A stretch of DNA of 64,000 nt from Pisaster brevispinus (lineage: Eukaryota; Echinodermata; Asteroidea; Forcipulatida; Asteriidae): contig JAMKCF010000001.1 of NCBI GenBank assembly GCA_023634235.1, positions 6,822,758-6,886,757 of the forward strand, in the 5' to 3' direction. Of the stretch, positions 19,735 through 31,386 are shown one piece after another (positions within the stretch are counted from its first letter, which is position 1; each line of letters starts with the position of its first letter). The position numbers were made by a program, and so were the translations under genes. The notes below the pieces were generated by a model. That model worked only from the letters and a program-made list of their open reading frames with translations, had not been told where the DNA came from and ran no database searches.

Positions 19735-22260
19735 CACATTCAGTTTTTGTTTACTACAAAAACAAGGTGTTCGTGATCGATGTCATCAAATTATGATTTA
19801 GTGATGATTTATTTTTTCACCTCGATTTGTGGTTCAGGAGTAAGATTTTGTTCCAACATAAATCTTCAATTTCCGGTCTGAACCAAAACTTAGGTCAAAT
19901 GAGGTCATACTGTGTAGTGCAAGGTTAGTCCTAGGTGCCCTTTGTAATGCCGTGTAGTTAATTAAAATCCATTATGGGGTTCAGGAATTTTGATTGTTTC
20001 AAATATTGAATTTGATCATCCAGTTTGAACCGGAAGTCAAGGTCTAATTGGGTCGCATTCTGTGTGTCATTTCTTAAGTTGACAAATACTTTCCCAATGA
20101 TGTAAAGATTGTAAAAAAAAAACAATGTGTGCTTTAGAAGTTATGATTTTTGAAACATTAATTTTCAACTTTTAGTTTGAATCGGAAGTCAAGGTCAAAT
20201 GGGGGTATCAAACTGTGTATCGTTTCTTCACTTGTAACACACCTTCCCAATGATGCATAGATTGTCAAAATCCAATGTGTGGTTCAGAAGTTATGCTTTC
20301 TGAAACATTACATTTCGACTTCCGGTTTTGAACCAGAAGTTAAGGTCAGACCGCTCAGACAACGTATGGATTGTAACAATCCAATGTGTCCGTCATTGAT
20401 GACGTCATCAAATTACACGCCGTCCTCTTGTGAAAAATAAAATCGTACATATTATTTGAAAGGGCAGAGAGTCAAACGTTTTCATTTTATATGTAGCGAC
20501 AGTTTCTGACTTCCCTTTCATCTTGGATACAGATCTCGATACGAAGCTTGAAAATACTCACAAGTACAACTATCAACTATGCCATTCACTGAATCTAATT
20601 TTTTTTTAACAAAAAATAATTATTTATTGATTCATAAATCACAATTAGTTTACACAAGCTATGTTATTCAGATTGACATTATTAAGTTAATAATTCTTAT
20701 AATTTTTCAACAGGAATTCAATTAAAGTTGGATTCTCATTACATGTACACTTGATGATGATGTCATTAAAATAGGTCAAGCAGAGTGTAAGCTGTCGGTT
20801 GTATTTTATATATGGCTGGCTTGATTTTTGGACATTGTTTTCCGTACGGAACGGTTTGTTTATTTAAGACCTTTGATAGAATGAACTGTAAAAGACACTT
20901 GTTTTGTATAAATATGCAAAACAAAGGCGCGTCGTGATGATACAAGTCTCAGCCTCGCAAAAATTTAGTCAAGTACTATTTCTACCTCTGTGGTGCATCA
21001 TACACTTGGCAAGAAAATAAGGAGAGAAACCCAACATGTGTGTAATCTTTCACTGGAAACCATTCTGATACTGGATGTGCTGTATTCTGAAAAAAGAAAA
21101 ACAATAACCAAACTAATATCAGGTCTCAAACTAAATTTTCATGCATAAACAAAATACAATAACTTGTGTTTTGAATGTTTCAAAAAAAATGTTTGTATTT
21201 CAACAGAAAGTCTCACAGTAGGCATGTATTACGCACAGTCATGTTATCTATGTTTAACATAATGCAATAATTTAATTGGAAAATGGGCTCAGCCAGCAGT
21301 TTTATTTCAATTCCTTTGGAAATGTTTGACCTTGCAAAAATACTTGAAATGTTGAACTTTGAATAAACTACTGTAAATTTACGTCTTGGAAAAGTTACAG
21401 ATCAAAGAAGCACACAAGTGAAGATTAGAAGCCAAAGCCTTGGATGATTTTGGACTCACCATTAGCATACTTTTATTGAGGAACAATCTTAGTAGACAAC
21501 TAACAGAAGCATTGAAGACTGAAGATGGCTCATATTGAAAGCTGCATCTCCTTCCCAGGCATCAGACTCTTATCCTGCCATCAGACTCGGATGAAACTGG
21601 TAAAATAAACAAAATTCAAGACATAAATCATTTCAAGATTAGATAGTAACAAGTAGAAGGTGCGCTTACTGTTTAGAAGTGAACAACTTATGAATGAAAA
21701 CCTTTTAACCTAAGGGTTGTGAAATATTTATGCTACAATACGTAGTTGGCGGAAAACATTTTTGTCAAATCTAACCATTTTCTGACACTAGTGACAGTGC
21801 CAGCAAGCATACCATATTGCTCAATTCTACCTCCTCCATTATCATACTAAACGTTCCTTAGTTTTAATAACCTCACTACTTGACAACTTAAAGATAATAA
21901 TTATTAACATAACTGTGCATTACATACAGAACACCCAATCATTCACTGTGGCGCCGCCGATAAACACTGCCGTGAGTGCCGGTCTGAAATCCCCTTGACA
22001 AGCTGATGTCACGTCCGTGCAATCTTGGTGTGTGATCAAAACATAACCAACGTTGTTTCTTTTCTGCTTGCATTTTCTCAAATAATAAATGTCATACGAA
22101 TCACTGAAGTAGGTGAACATCTCAGTGAAACTTCGTCTTCAGTTCCATATTCACCGTTAGGCCATCAGAAGGGCGAAAAGGGAAATAATTTGACGCCGAA
22201 CATAGCGCAGGTTGAGAGGAATTAATTTCAGCAGCGTTGCGCCATTGATAAGCTTTCGTT
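19735..22260 (+). repeat. Array unit L2, left arm of a 2.5-kb inverted duplication
   Basis: Starts with the standard head and ETS-palindrome modules. From about 20450 it enters a 1.8-kb body not present in ordinary units. The whole is matched in inverted orientation by 47755-50315. The body keeps an open frame on the minus strand at 21920-22120. The head at 19735 shows the tail-to-head junction with L1 without extra sequence. Confidence 0.8.
21920..22120 (-). CDS. Small ORF conserved in both inverted arms, left copy
   Basis: 66 codons beginning MFTYFSDSYDIYYLRKCKQK and ending TVNDWVFCM. The counterpart at 47901-48155 starts in the same way and has a near-identical first 36 residues with conservative changes. 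No domain recognised. The upstream sequence has no strong promoter or acceptor that I can identify. It could be an exon or chance survival in a young duplication. Confidence 0.3.
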   Translation of the reverse strand: MFTYFSDSYDIYYLRKCKQKRNNVGYVLITHQDCTDVTSACQGDFRPALTAVFIGGATVNDWVFCM

Positions 22261-23339
22261 AAAGGCTTACTGTTTACCTAATTTAGTGATATAGAATGAC
22301 AGACAATAATGTTTAAATGGTTGTAAAAAAAAATGTGAAAAAACGAGGTCAAGGCGAGCTTATACGCTTTTCCAGCCGTTGCAACTGTCAAGCTTACGTG
22401 ACAATGTTGCGCAATGTTGTAAGTAGACAGGTGCTCTGTTTATGTATTAATTATAACAATGGCGAGGCATGAGGATACAGACTTCATATCCATCAAGCAC
22501 AAATTCACGTGTAAATAAAAAAACGACATAACCGGACGTCAGTCCATACAGCAAGGTTCCTTGCTCTATGGTCAGTCCTAGTCGAAATCCAATTGCGGTC
22601 GTAACCATAAACTGTTTTGGTTGATCTTGCCATTGAAACAGTTATTGGTTACGACCGCGAAAACGCACCCCAACCAGTATTATGTGTACGACGAGCTGGA
22701 CGAACTTACTTGCAATGGAGAACGTTTCTTCGACATCCAAGGATCACTACAGAAAACATCGCAAGGAAAAACACCCAGAAGGTGGTCCAAACATGGAGGT
22801 AGAATTAGCCTCCATGGTCCAAAGTAATTGTTGGTCTGGCTCCCTACCCCTCCGAAAAGCTCCCAAGCTCACGGCTAGACCGGCAAGCTGGGGAGTTCAT
22901 GCCCCGGGGGTTGTCTCTCTGGCCCCACGAGACACGGCACCGGCTGTACGGGATATGCCCCATGGTTTACGTTCCGCTAGCTCCCACGCTGGTGCGCTGA
23001 AAAACAGGCTTCGGTTGCACGGACTCTCTGAACGCGAATCTTACGTTCGATTTTTCATTATTATTTACAAATTGTTTCAATAATCTAAATACAAAGTCTT
23101 TTTTGTCAAAATTCATGAATAATTGTTAAAAAACAGATTTAAATTTGGTTCAGTAATTTACTTGTATACGGCTGGAAGTAAAACTAACTCCGAAGATCAC
23201 ACGATTTATCCGAACCACTTTTTTGGTTCGGATAAATCACGTGACCTTCGTTTTTTGAAAAATGCTCGAAAAGGGCAAAAATTGATGGTTTCTATTAAGA
23301 ACCGTTCTTCTTCATTCTTGGAAGACCTTTGAAGTCATA
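22261..23339. other. Spacer with GC-rich block and two palindromes
   Basis: A palindrome at 22595-22658 has arms GCGGTCGTAACC and AAACTGTTT. A second at about 23190-23256 has arms TTTATCCGAACCA and TGGTTCGGATAAA. Between them 22680-23050 is much richer in GC and CpG than its surroundings and open on the plus strand for 133 codons, without any recognisable domain. It may be an exon, a transposon fragment or a promoter-like island. Confidence 0.4.
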
Positions 23340-25789
23340 TGTTAGCCTATTTTGTAGCCCAAATGGCCCAACGAAGCCAGTGTGCCCCTTTTTTGCCTGA
23401 GCTTTTTTATGGTTCAAGTACCTTACATGTAGCATTTATTGTTCTCCGATTATGACTTAAAAAAACATTAAACGTTGATTTATCGTTTTGACGTCATCGA
23501 TGACGTCCTCGCAACGAAACAATTTGGGTGTCATATACATACTACGGTTTATAAACATAGTAAGTTTCAAGACAAAACCCTTCTTGGTTTGTGAGAAATG
23601 AACGTTGAAATCTGAATTTTGAACTTTTAAAAACGGAATTAAAGGTCATATGGTGTCACAATGTATGTGATTAAAGGTCATATGGTTTCACAATGTGTAT
23701 GTGATTTGCATAATTTGGCAAGTACTTTTTTATAGTGCAATTATCTTACAAGTAGCATTTGTGATTCTCCAATTATGATTTTTTTATAAAAACATTTTTT
23801 ATGACGTCATCGATGACATCATCAATCCGAATTTTACATATTTATATTTAAACACAAAGATCTAAAAACCTAGTAAGTTTTAAGTCTCAAACATTTAAAG
23901 TTCATGAGAAATGATGGGTTTTCTTTTTGTAAGACGATATAATGGTTAATGGTGTAACATCTTTGGTTTATAAGTTATAACGTTTCCCCCCCAAAAAAAA
24001 AAAAAAATTCAACGTCCGGTTTCGACCAGAAGTAAAGGTCATATGGGGTCACATTTTGTGTCAACCTTAAAGGGACACGTTGCCTTGGATCGGGCGTGTT
24101 GTTCTATAAAAAGTGTTTGTAACCGTTTGTATAGACCAACTCGCCCGATCCAAGGCAACGTGTCCCTTTAACTACACGTGCATTGTACACGTGGCCGGCT
24201 GTTATAGTGTAAGGCTTACAGGTTCGGCGTATGTACGTGTAGGCCTATACAATCGTGCGTTGTCATACACCGTGGGTTAACAGACACGTGCGCTTAGACG
24301 TCCAAATTTAACCAAATGCAAAGGTTAAAATGTTATTTCTGTGGACAAGTTTCGGCAGGAAAACTCATCTATAACCTGATGTAAATATAATGTTCAAATA
24401 TTTTGTAGTTTTTGAGATATGAATTCTTGAAAAGTTCACCTTCCAGTTTGAACCGGAAGTCAAAGTCAACCGGAGTCATGCTTTGTGTAGCGTTTGTTGT
24501 AGCGGTTTTTTTTACGACCTATCCGATGATTGAGTGGTTGATGAAGAGTTAAAAAAAAATAATAATTATTAATTTCATCTTCCAGTTTGAATCGGAAGTA
24601 AAGGTCAAATGGCTTAACATCCTGTGTATCGTTGCTTTACTTGTCACACACCGGCCTAATGATGCATAGATTATAAAAATCCAATGTGTGGTTCAGAAGT
24701 TATGTTTTTTTGTAATACTAAATTTAATGTAACTATCCAATGTGTGGTTAAGGAGTTATGAATTTTTCAAACATTACACGGACTATCATTAATTATGTGT
24801 GCAATAAACAATGAAATAGCGAGCGACGCTACATTTTTTCGCACATGTAGATGTAAAGTATTCAATACAGAACATGTAGTTCATGTCAACTAAAACTACA
24901 CGTGCATTGTACACGTGCGTGGCTGTGTACAGTGTCGGCGTATGTTTGTGTTGGCCTACACTATCGTGCATTGTCTTACAATGAAAGTCAACAGACACGT
25001 GCGCTTTGACGCCCGGTTTTGACCAGATGCAAACATTAAAATGCTATAATCTCTGTGCAAAAGTTTCGGCAGAATAACTCATCTATAACCTGATGCAAAA
25101 TTCATGTTAAAGTATGACGTAGTTTTTGAGATATGAATTTTTCAAACTTTCAACTTCCGGTTTGAACCGGAAGTCAAGGTCAAATGGGGTCATTTTATGT
25201 GTAGCATTTGTTGACCTTTTAACAACCAATCCGATGATGTGTAGATTGTAAAAATCCAACATGTTGTTCATGAGTTATGATTTTTACACTCTAAACTTTG
25301 ATTTGATGTAATTCAATACCCTATGACGTCATCATAGTATCATCATGTTTGTGGCGTCTTGATAATAATGTTCAATTGTCTTATGAATTTCAATGTTCAA
25401 ATCAATTTTAATTTTGAGTTATGACAAATATTTGAATTTTTTAACGAAAAAAAAAAAACAAAGGCAGACTTTGACCTTCCGTTAAGACCGGAAGTTAAGG
25501 TCATACGATTTTTGCGTTAACTTTTCAAATGTTGCCCTAATCTTTATGTACCAGATGCCCAATTATGAGTTTCATAGCTTTCAAATTCACGAAGATACAG
25601 CAACTTGAAAATGGTCATTTTCAATTTTAAAAACCTTGTAATTTGACACCTGAAGACATCATAATGACATCATCAATTTTGTGCCGTCCTAATATTAAGG
25701 TTCAACTGTCTGATGAGTTTCAAGGTTCAATTCAGTTTCAATCTTGAGTTATGCTGTAGAGAAGAGTTCTCCGGAAGAAGAAAAAGAAC
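23340..25789 (+). repeat. Array unit L3 (plus orientation, 5'-truncated)
   Basis: Contains ACTTCCGG/CCGGAAGT modules (a clean palindrome at 25153-25174), TGACGTCATC at about 25324, and the CACGTG-rich segment at 24170-24310 and 24890-25010. The tail GAAGAAGAAAAAGAACTAGAC leads into the next head at 25790. The standard head is missing at its start. It carries the small TTAA MITE at 24071-24167. Confidence 0.75.
24071..24167. mobile_element. 97-bp palindromic MITE flanked by TTAA
   Basis: Perfect 26-bp inverted ends starting AGGGACACGTTGCC, flanked by TTAA at 24067-24070 and 24168-24171. The paralogous, unoccupied site at about 18866 reads ACCTTAACTACACG with a single TTAA, which shows target duplication directly. 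TTAA targeting is typical of piggyBac-type elements. The core is only about 45 bp and non-coding. Confidence 0.85.
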
Positions 25790-27800
25790 TAGACATTCAG
25801 TTTTTGTTTACTACAAAAACACGGTGTTCGTGATCGATGTCATCAAGTTATGATTTAATGATATTTCATTTTATCAACCCGATTTGTGGTCCAGGAGTAA
25901 GGTTTTGTTCCAATGAAAAATTTCAAATTCCGGTTTAAACCAAAACTTAGGTCAAATGAGGTCATACTGTGTAGCGCTAGGTAAGTCCTAGGTAGTTCCC
26001 TTTGTAATGCCGTGTAGTTAATAAAAAACCAATGTGTGGTTCGGAAGTTATGATTGTTTCAAGTATTGATTTTGATTATCCGGTTTGAACCGGAAGTCAA
26101 GGTCAAATTGGGTCACATTCTGTTTGTCAATTCTTAAGTTGATAAATACTTTGCCAATGATGTAAAGATTGAAAAAACAAAGTGTGCTTGAGAAGTTATC
26201 ATTTTATGAAACATTAATTTGTAACTTCCGGTTTCAACCGGAAGTCAGTGTTAAATAAGGTCTCACTGTGTATCTTTTGTTAAGTCTTAGGAGCTCTTTC
26301 TGATGACGTTTATTTAATAAAAATACAATGAGTGGTTGAAGAGTTATTATTTTTTTAATTATTAAATTCATCTTCCAGTTTGAACCGGAAGTCAAGGTCA
26401 AATGGCATAATTGTTTGTGTATTGTTTCTTCACTTGTTACCTCCCAAATGATGAATAGATTGTAAAAATCCAAAGTGTGGTTCAGAAGTTATGATTTTTT
26501 GAAACGTAAAACTTCAATTTAGGAGTATGTTTGTGTTGGCCTACACTACCGTGCGTTGTCGTACAATGAAAGTCAACAAACACGTGCGCTTTGACGCCCG
26601 GTTTGGACCAGATGCAAAGATTAAAAAGCTTTATATAACACCCAAGCAGATCCTTGTCATTTGATTGAAGGATTGTCCACACGTGATTGCAAATAAAAGT
26701 ACTATTGCACGCTACGTCACTCACCGTGCATTTTTCGTTCCATTCACCGTGCATTTTTCGTTCCATCCGAAATGTACTATTGCACGGTGCGTAAAACATT
26801 ACTGCGTGCGCGTGTCTTTGGTAATGCAGCAGTGTTACTGATCTACTTGGATGTTATATAAAACAAATATTGAATGTTTTTCATTCGTGCAACAGTGCGA
26901 ATATTTGCAATCGTTGAAAGATGGAATGTTCCATTCAACTCGGCTTCGCCTCGTTGAATAGAACATTCCATCTTTCAACTCATGAAAAATAATAGCACCA
27001 TTGCACTCATAAACATTCATTATTTTTATAATAATATATGTGCAAAATTTTTGGCGGGATAACTCATCTATAACCTTTTGCAAAAGTCATGTTAAAATAT
27101 TACGTTGTTTTCGAGATGATTTTTTTTATTTTCAACTTCTGGTTTCAACCGGAAGTCGAGGTCAAAAGGGGTCATATTGTGTGTAACGTTTGTTAACCTT
27201 CTAACGACCTATCCGATGATGTGTAGATTGTAAAAATCCGACATCTGGTTCATGAGTTATGATTTTTTACAAATATTAAACTTTGATTTAATGTAATTCA
27301 ATACCCGATGACGTCATCATGACATCAAGTTTGTGTCGTCTTGATACTGAGGTTCAAATGTCTGATGAGTTTCAACCTTCGGTTCAAGTTGAATCTTGAG
27401 TTATGCTGTAGAAAAGCCAAAAACGTGACTTTTTGAAGGAAAATCAACGAAGGCAAACTTCGATCCAAGGTAACGACCAGGAAGTTAAGGTCATACGATT
27501 TTGACGTTACCTTTTTAAATGTTGCCCCAGTCTTGATCTATCATATGCCCAATTATGAGCATCATAGCTTTTAAATTAACGAAGATACAGCAACTTGAAA
27601 ATGGCCTTTTTTAATTTTAAAAACCTTGTAGATCGACACCTGATGACGTCATGACGTCATGACAACTGTGCCGTCCTCATATCAAGGTTCAATTGTCTGA
27701 TGAGTTTCAAGGTTCAATTCAGTTTCAATCTTGAGTTATGCTGTAGAGAAGAGTTCTCCGGAAGAAGATGGAGAAGAAAAAAGAAAAGAAAAGAACAAAA
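25790..27800 (+). repeat. Array unit L4 (plus orientation)
   Basis: Head CTAGACATTCAG at 25787-25798 and tail GAAGAAGATGGAGAAG at about 27760-27780, followed by two hairpins. It includes the fold-back element at 26640-27010. The stretch 26040-26500 repeats the palindrome module several times at roughly 130-170-bp spacing. Confidence 0.75.
26640..27010. mobile_element. Fold-back element, copy 2
   Basis: Shares CAGATCCTTGTCATTTGATTG and TATATAAAACAAATATTG with 270-510, and has a 65-bp near-perfect hairpin at 26914-26978 (arm TTGAAAGATGGAATGTTC, loop region GGCTTCGCC) homologous to 930-981. It interrupts array unit L4. Probably a MITE. No target duplication could be defined. Confidence 0.6.
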
Positions 27801-27805
27801 ACAAT

Positions 27806-27887
27806 AGGTGTTCGTGCACATATTGCACGAACACCTAAAAACAGAACAAAAGCAAGAGGTGTTCGTGCATGTATTGCACGAACACCT
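27806..27887 (+). repeat. Two terminal hairpins, GTGC type
   Basis: Two stem-loops of the form AGGTGTTCGTGCA...TGCACGAACACCT at the right end of unit L4, separated by AAAACAGAACAAAAGCAAG. The stems are perfect and the four-base loops differ. The matching hairpin of the same type at 36631-36660 marks the inner end of the opposite arm. Confidence 0.85.
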
Positions 27888-27889
27888 AA

Positions 27890-30500
27890 ACAGATATCAA
27901 GTCCTTTACAAAGATAGGCCTACCACACAATTAGTTCACGAAAAGACCTGATTAGTGATTAGTGATATACACCACATTATCCAGACTGATGTCTGCTGTC
28001 TGTGTTGAAATGATTCTGCATCTTGAACTAAGTTGATGCGACGGCATGACATGACATGCAATCGGAAAATATCTATGTTAACTGGTTAATGTACAATTTT
28101 ATACATGGAAAATGGCCAAGGAATAACGTCTTAAGAGGATATAGCCAGGTGTCAAATATTCCTAACCACACTAACTAGTCACTAGACCCCCCAGGGCTGA
28201 AAAATGTAGGCCAAGTCTAGGGACTAGTAGTAGTAGTATTACTAAGTACTACTACACTCTTTGAATCATTTTTATATAGATTTGTTTGGTTCAATGGTTT
28301 AGATCGTTAATCGTGGTCATGATCATGATGATCACAATCACATCATGAATGATCATCTTCGTTCCAGAATCCAAGAAAGTAGAATAAGATACAATTCATG
28401 ATTAATGCACAAAATGTTCCGTTCCACTACAAAACAAACATAACATTAAGGCCATACAGTTGTTTGTCATTCAAAACAATCCTGTAAAAACCGACATTTC
28501 CCACAAATTAATAGTCTTATACTATAGGAATTATTTGGAACGGTCTTCCTGTCCCCATTAAAAACGCTTAGACTGTTCTGTCCTTCAAAAAGGGTCTCAA
28601 GACTCACATGTTCTCCAATCTGTAGCTGGTTGTCACCATCACTTTGGTTTTTCTTTTCTCCTTAAGCGCCTTGTATCCTTTGGTAATTTGGCGCTATATA
28701 AATCCAGTTATTATTATTAAATCACTTTATTTCACACTCTACTTCTCATAGAAATGTAAGGTCTGAGCTACGCTTCCTCATGCAGCGTTACCTGTATTCG
28801 TGGTTGTATCCTTGAATGCCAAGTTTTCACCCGATACCAAACCATTTGTTGTACAAACAAATTTCATCACTCTGGTATATTCTGTTTTTAAAAAAATTAA
28901 ATAAGTTCTCTTGTGCCTAATCGGAGGCCGTATTAGGGGAATAAAGTTCATCGTAAATGTCATTGTTATTTCAGTGATATTTTTTATTTAAGGGATTTCC
29001 TAAGATTCATCTCATTTAATTTACTGAATTCACCATCGAGTCTATACCTCCTGCAAATTCAGAAAACAAACAAGAAAGTGGGAGCACTACCTCAAGGCTA
29101 TGCCTTAAATGGGTACATAAAGTGTTGACGCGCTTCGACTTCCGCCCATAATTTCAGAAAATGCAACATTTCAGTTTGGCGCCCCCTACTGTCCCTGTTG
29201 ATGCTGCTGCGGACATCACGACCAAAATGTTCCATCAGCTAGTGTGTAGCCTGAACATCTGACGTCACACTTGCGGGAAAAATGACCGTAACCAGCCACT
29301 ACTTTTTCATTCGTTATGAAATAAAACATTATCTAATTAACTCAAATGAGATTTCCCTTTGGGTAAAAATGAGTGAAAAAGTGGTGGCAGGATACGGAAA
29401 TTTATGTTTTATGTTTATCGATCATTATTGTCTATATTCCTTGCCCCTTTTGGGGGTACTGTAGGTCGATGGCTACACAAGCTACCGGGGTATACCACTC
29501 GTTTAGCGAGACTGGTATCTTCAGGCTGCTACACACTGCACCACAACAAGTATAAGACATATATTATACCATAACACGACTTGAAACACCGGTCCATCTA
29601 AAACACGACCAAAAAAACATCTAAACCCAGATGTCCAAAACCCCAACGGTTCCGTTTACAAGAACGAACCTGACATCCACTCTCAAATATGAATATTGAA
29701 AATAAACCCAATACCCTCAACTTCCGCATTCGGAATTTTCAAAAAGGGCTCTGGACACATTTCAATATTATCCATAATCTCTGTATTCAGAGGGAACAAA
29801 CAAAACATGGGCACCCATACTTTAACTAATCTTAACTAATAATTTACCTTACACGAGATTATAATGACAATGCAAACGGCAGCCCGTTATTTTCTCCTAA
29901 AAACATTACCCAACCCACCAACCACTGTTCCGATGTCAAACCCGTTCGATCATTTCGAATAAATCCTAAGGCATCACATCCTACATCTACCCGCAAACGG
30001 GATTTTCTAACAAATTCCTCTGGAATTATGCTTTTCTATACCATACCAAGGAACACTTTGCAAAAAATCAAAACACGAGCAAAACAAATTTATAACTACT
30101 CCCCGTTCACACACCCGCAGGCGGTAAAGAACAAAACATAGTTGCTCTACACAACAGAAAATCAAAACAAACCCTTACAAACACACTAACTTGTGACACC
30201 TTTTTCCAATATCGCAATCGGAAGGAAACAAATAATCTGGCTCAAACTCACATTTACGATTCATACCTCTTTAGAAATCGAATAAACAATTTCTTTTCTA
30301 ATTTTTCCACATTTGGAAAGAGACAAATTACCATTTCTACAAGCAAACAAACACAAATTCGCCAAGGAATCCAGAATATCACATTCAGTTTTCCCGCGCA
30401 TTTGTTCAAGAGCCACCGGAACCACTGGACCACAAATCATTTTGATAAACACAAATGAACCTTACAACCAATCAACTACTCGCAACCCCAAGACGCATGC
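27890..30500. other. Non-array spacer
   Basis: Outside the repeat family. Contains TAG/TAC triplet microsatellites near 28220-28250, GATC-rich short palindromes near 28317-28352 and the LINE end described separately. No convincing exon. From 29460 onward it becomes A- and C-rich on the plus strand and may be the 5' part of the Penelope-like element. Confidence 0.4.
28500..28722 (+). mobile_element. LINE 3' end fragment
   Basis: A frame on the plus strand reads WNGLPVPIKN, one stop, then TVLSFKKGLKTHMF, the typical extreme C-terminus of a CR1/L2-type reverse transcriptase as I know it. The 3' UTR follows with GGCGCTATATAAATCCAG and (ATT)n. Severely 5'-truncated, as usual for target-primed insertion. 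Confidence 0.7.
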
Positions 30501-30510
30501 CTACACCTGA

Positions 30511-31203
30511 GTGATTTTGCCCACGTCCGCACTGTTGGTAAATATACACTGTCACCACGGCAATAACGCCATTGACATCATGGTTACCAAACTAAGTAAA
30601 TCGTTCAAGCGCCACTCCAAAACCAACATTCTACCTTCTACCTCGAGCCCGAAAACCCAAGAACCATCATCTCCCGCACCATCTTCAGCCAGCAGCGACT
30701 TCCAGTGTGGTCAACTACCGCTGATAGATCGTCTAGAGGACTCTCTAATCACTTCTTTCGACTTAAGGGACGAGTTCGCGTCCGAAACCCCTGTAGCTCG
30801 AATTAGACTTTTTGAAACTGATTTCAATTATGTGAAACTTCTGACAGCCGCCAAAAGCCACATCACAACACAACTATCAAACAAGCCTCCGACGTATTTC
30901 AAGCACACAGCAAAGCCACCACACCCACACCAAGGCCTGACGTTCCAGCCATCCTTTACAGAAAGCTGGAACCGCTTGACATCCAAGGCATCGCTACTCC
31001 TGGTGAAACTGGCAGTGGAGGAATACACCTTTCAACAGAGAGAGAGATCGGTTACAAGCTAGAGGCAGCCAAGAAGGAAGCAAGATCAAAGTTGGTAACA
31101 CAATTCAAGGCACAAGAACTTTGGACAGCAGCACAGCTCTTTGGATACTTTACCCGACCCAGAACATCGGCAAAAGGAACCAAGAGAAAACGGGACACAT
31201 AAA
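30511..31203 (+). pseudogene. ORF upstream of RT in the Penelope-like element
   Basis: An open frame to 31062 with a Ser/Pro-rich N-terminus (SPKTQEPSSPAPSSASS) and a stretch LFETDFNYVKLLTAAKSH. After a frame change near 31030 a second frame continues with EIGYKLEAAKKEARSKLV and ends GTKRKRDT with a basic nuclear-localisation-like tail and TAA at 31201-31203. No domain recognised. It could be the N-terminal extension of the RT polyprotein or a separate ORF1-like protein. Start uncertain. Confidence 0.4.
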
Positions 31204-31386
31204 ACTCGTTTAAACAAACCAAGCGGTCCTTCTCAGGACCACCCCATCTTCCAAAAAGAAAGACATATAACTTGTATCGTTAACCATCAATACAAAAGTA
31301 ATGTACTACGGTAATTCCAAGTATATATTATTATTGGCTTACAATAAACCTATATCTCTTCCTCACAAATATGACTTAACGAAAAT

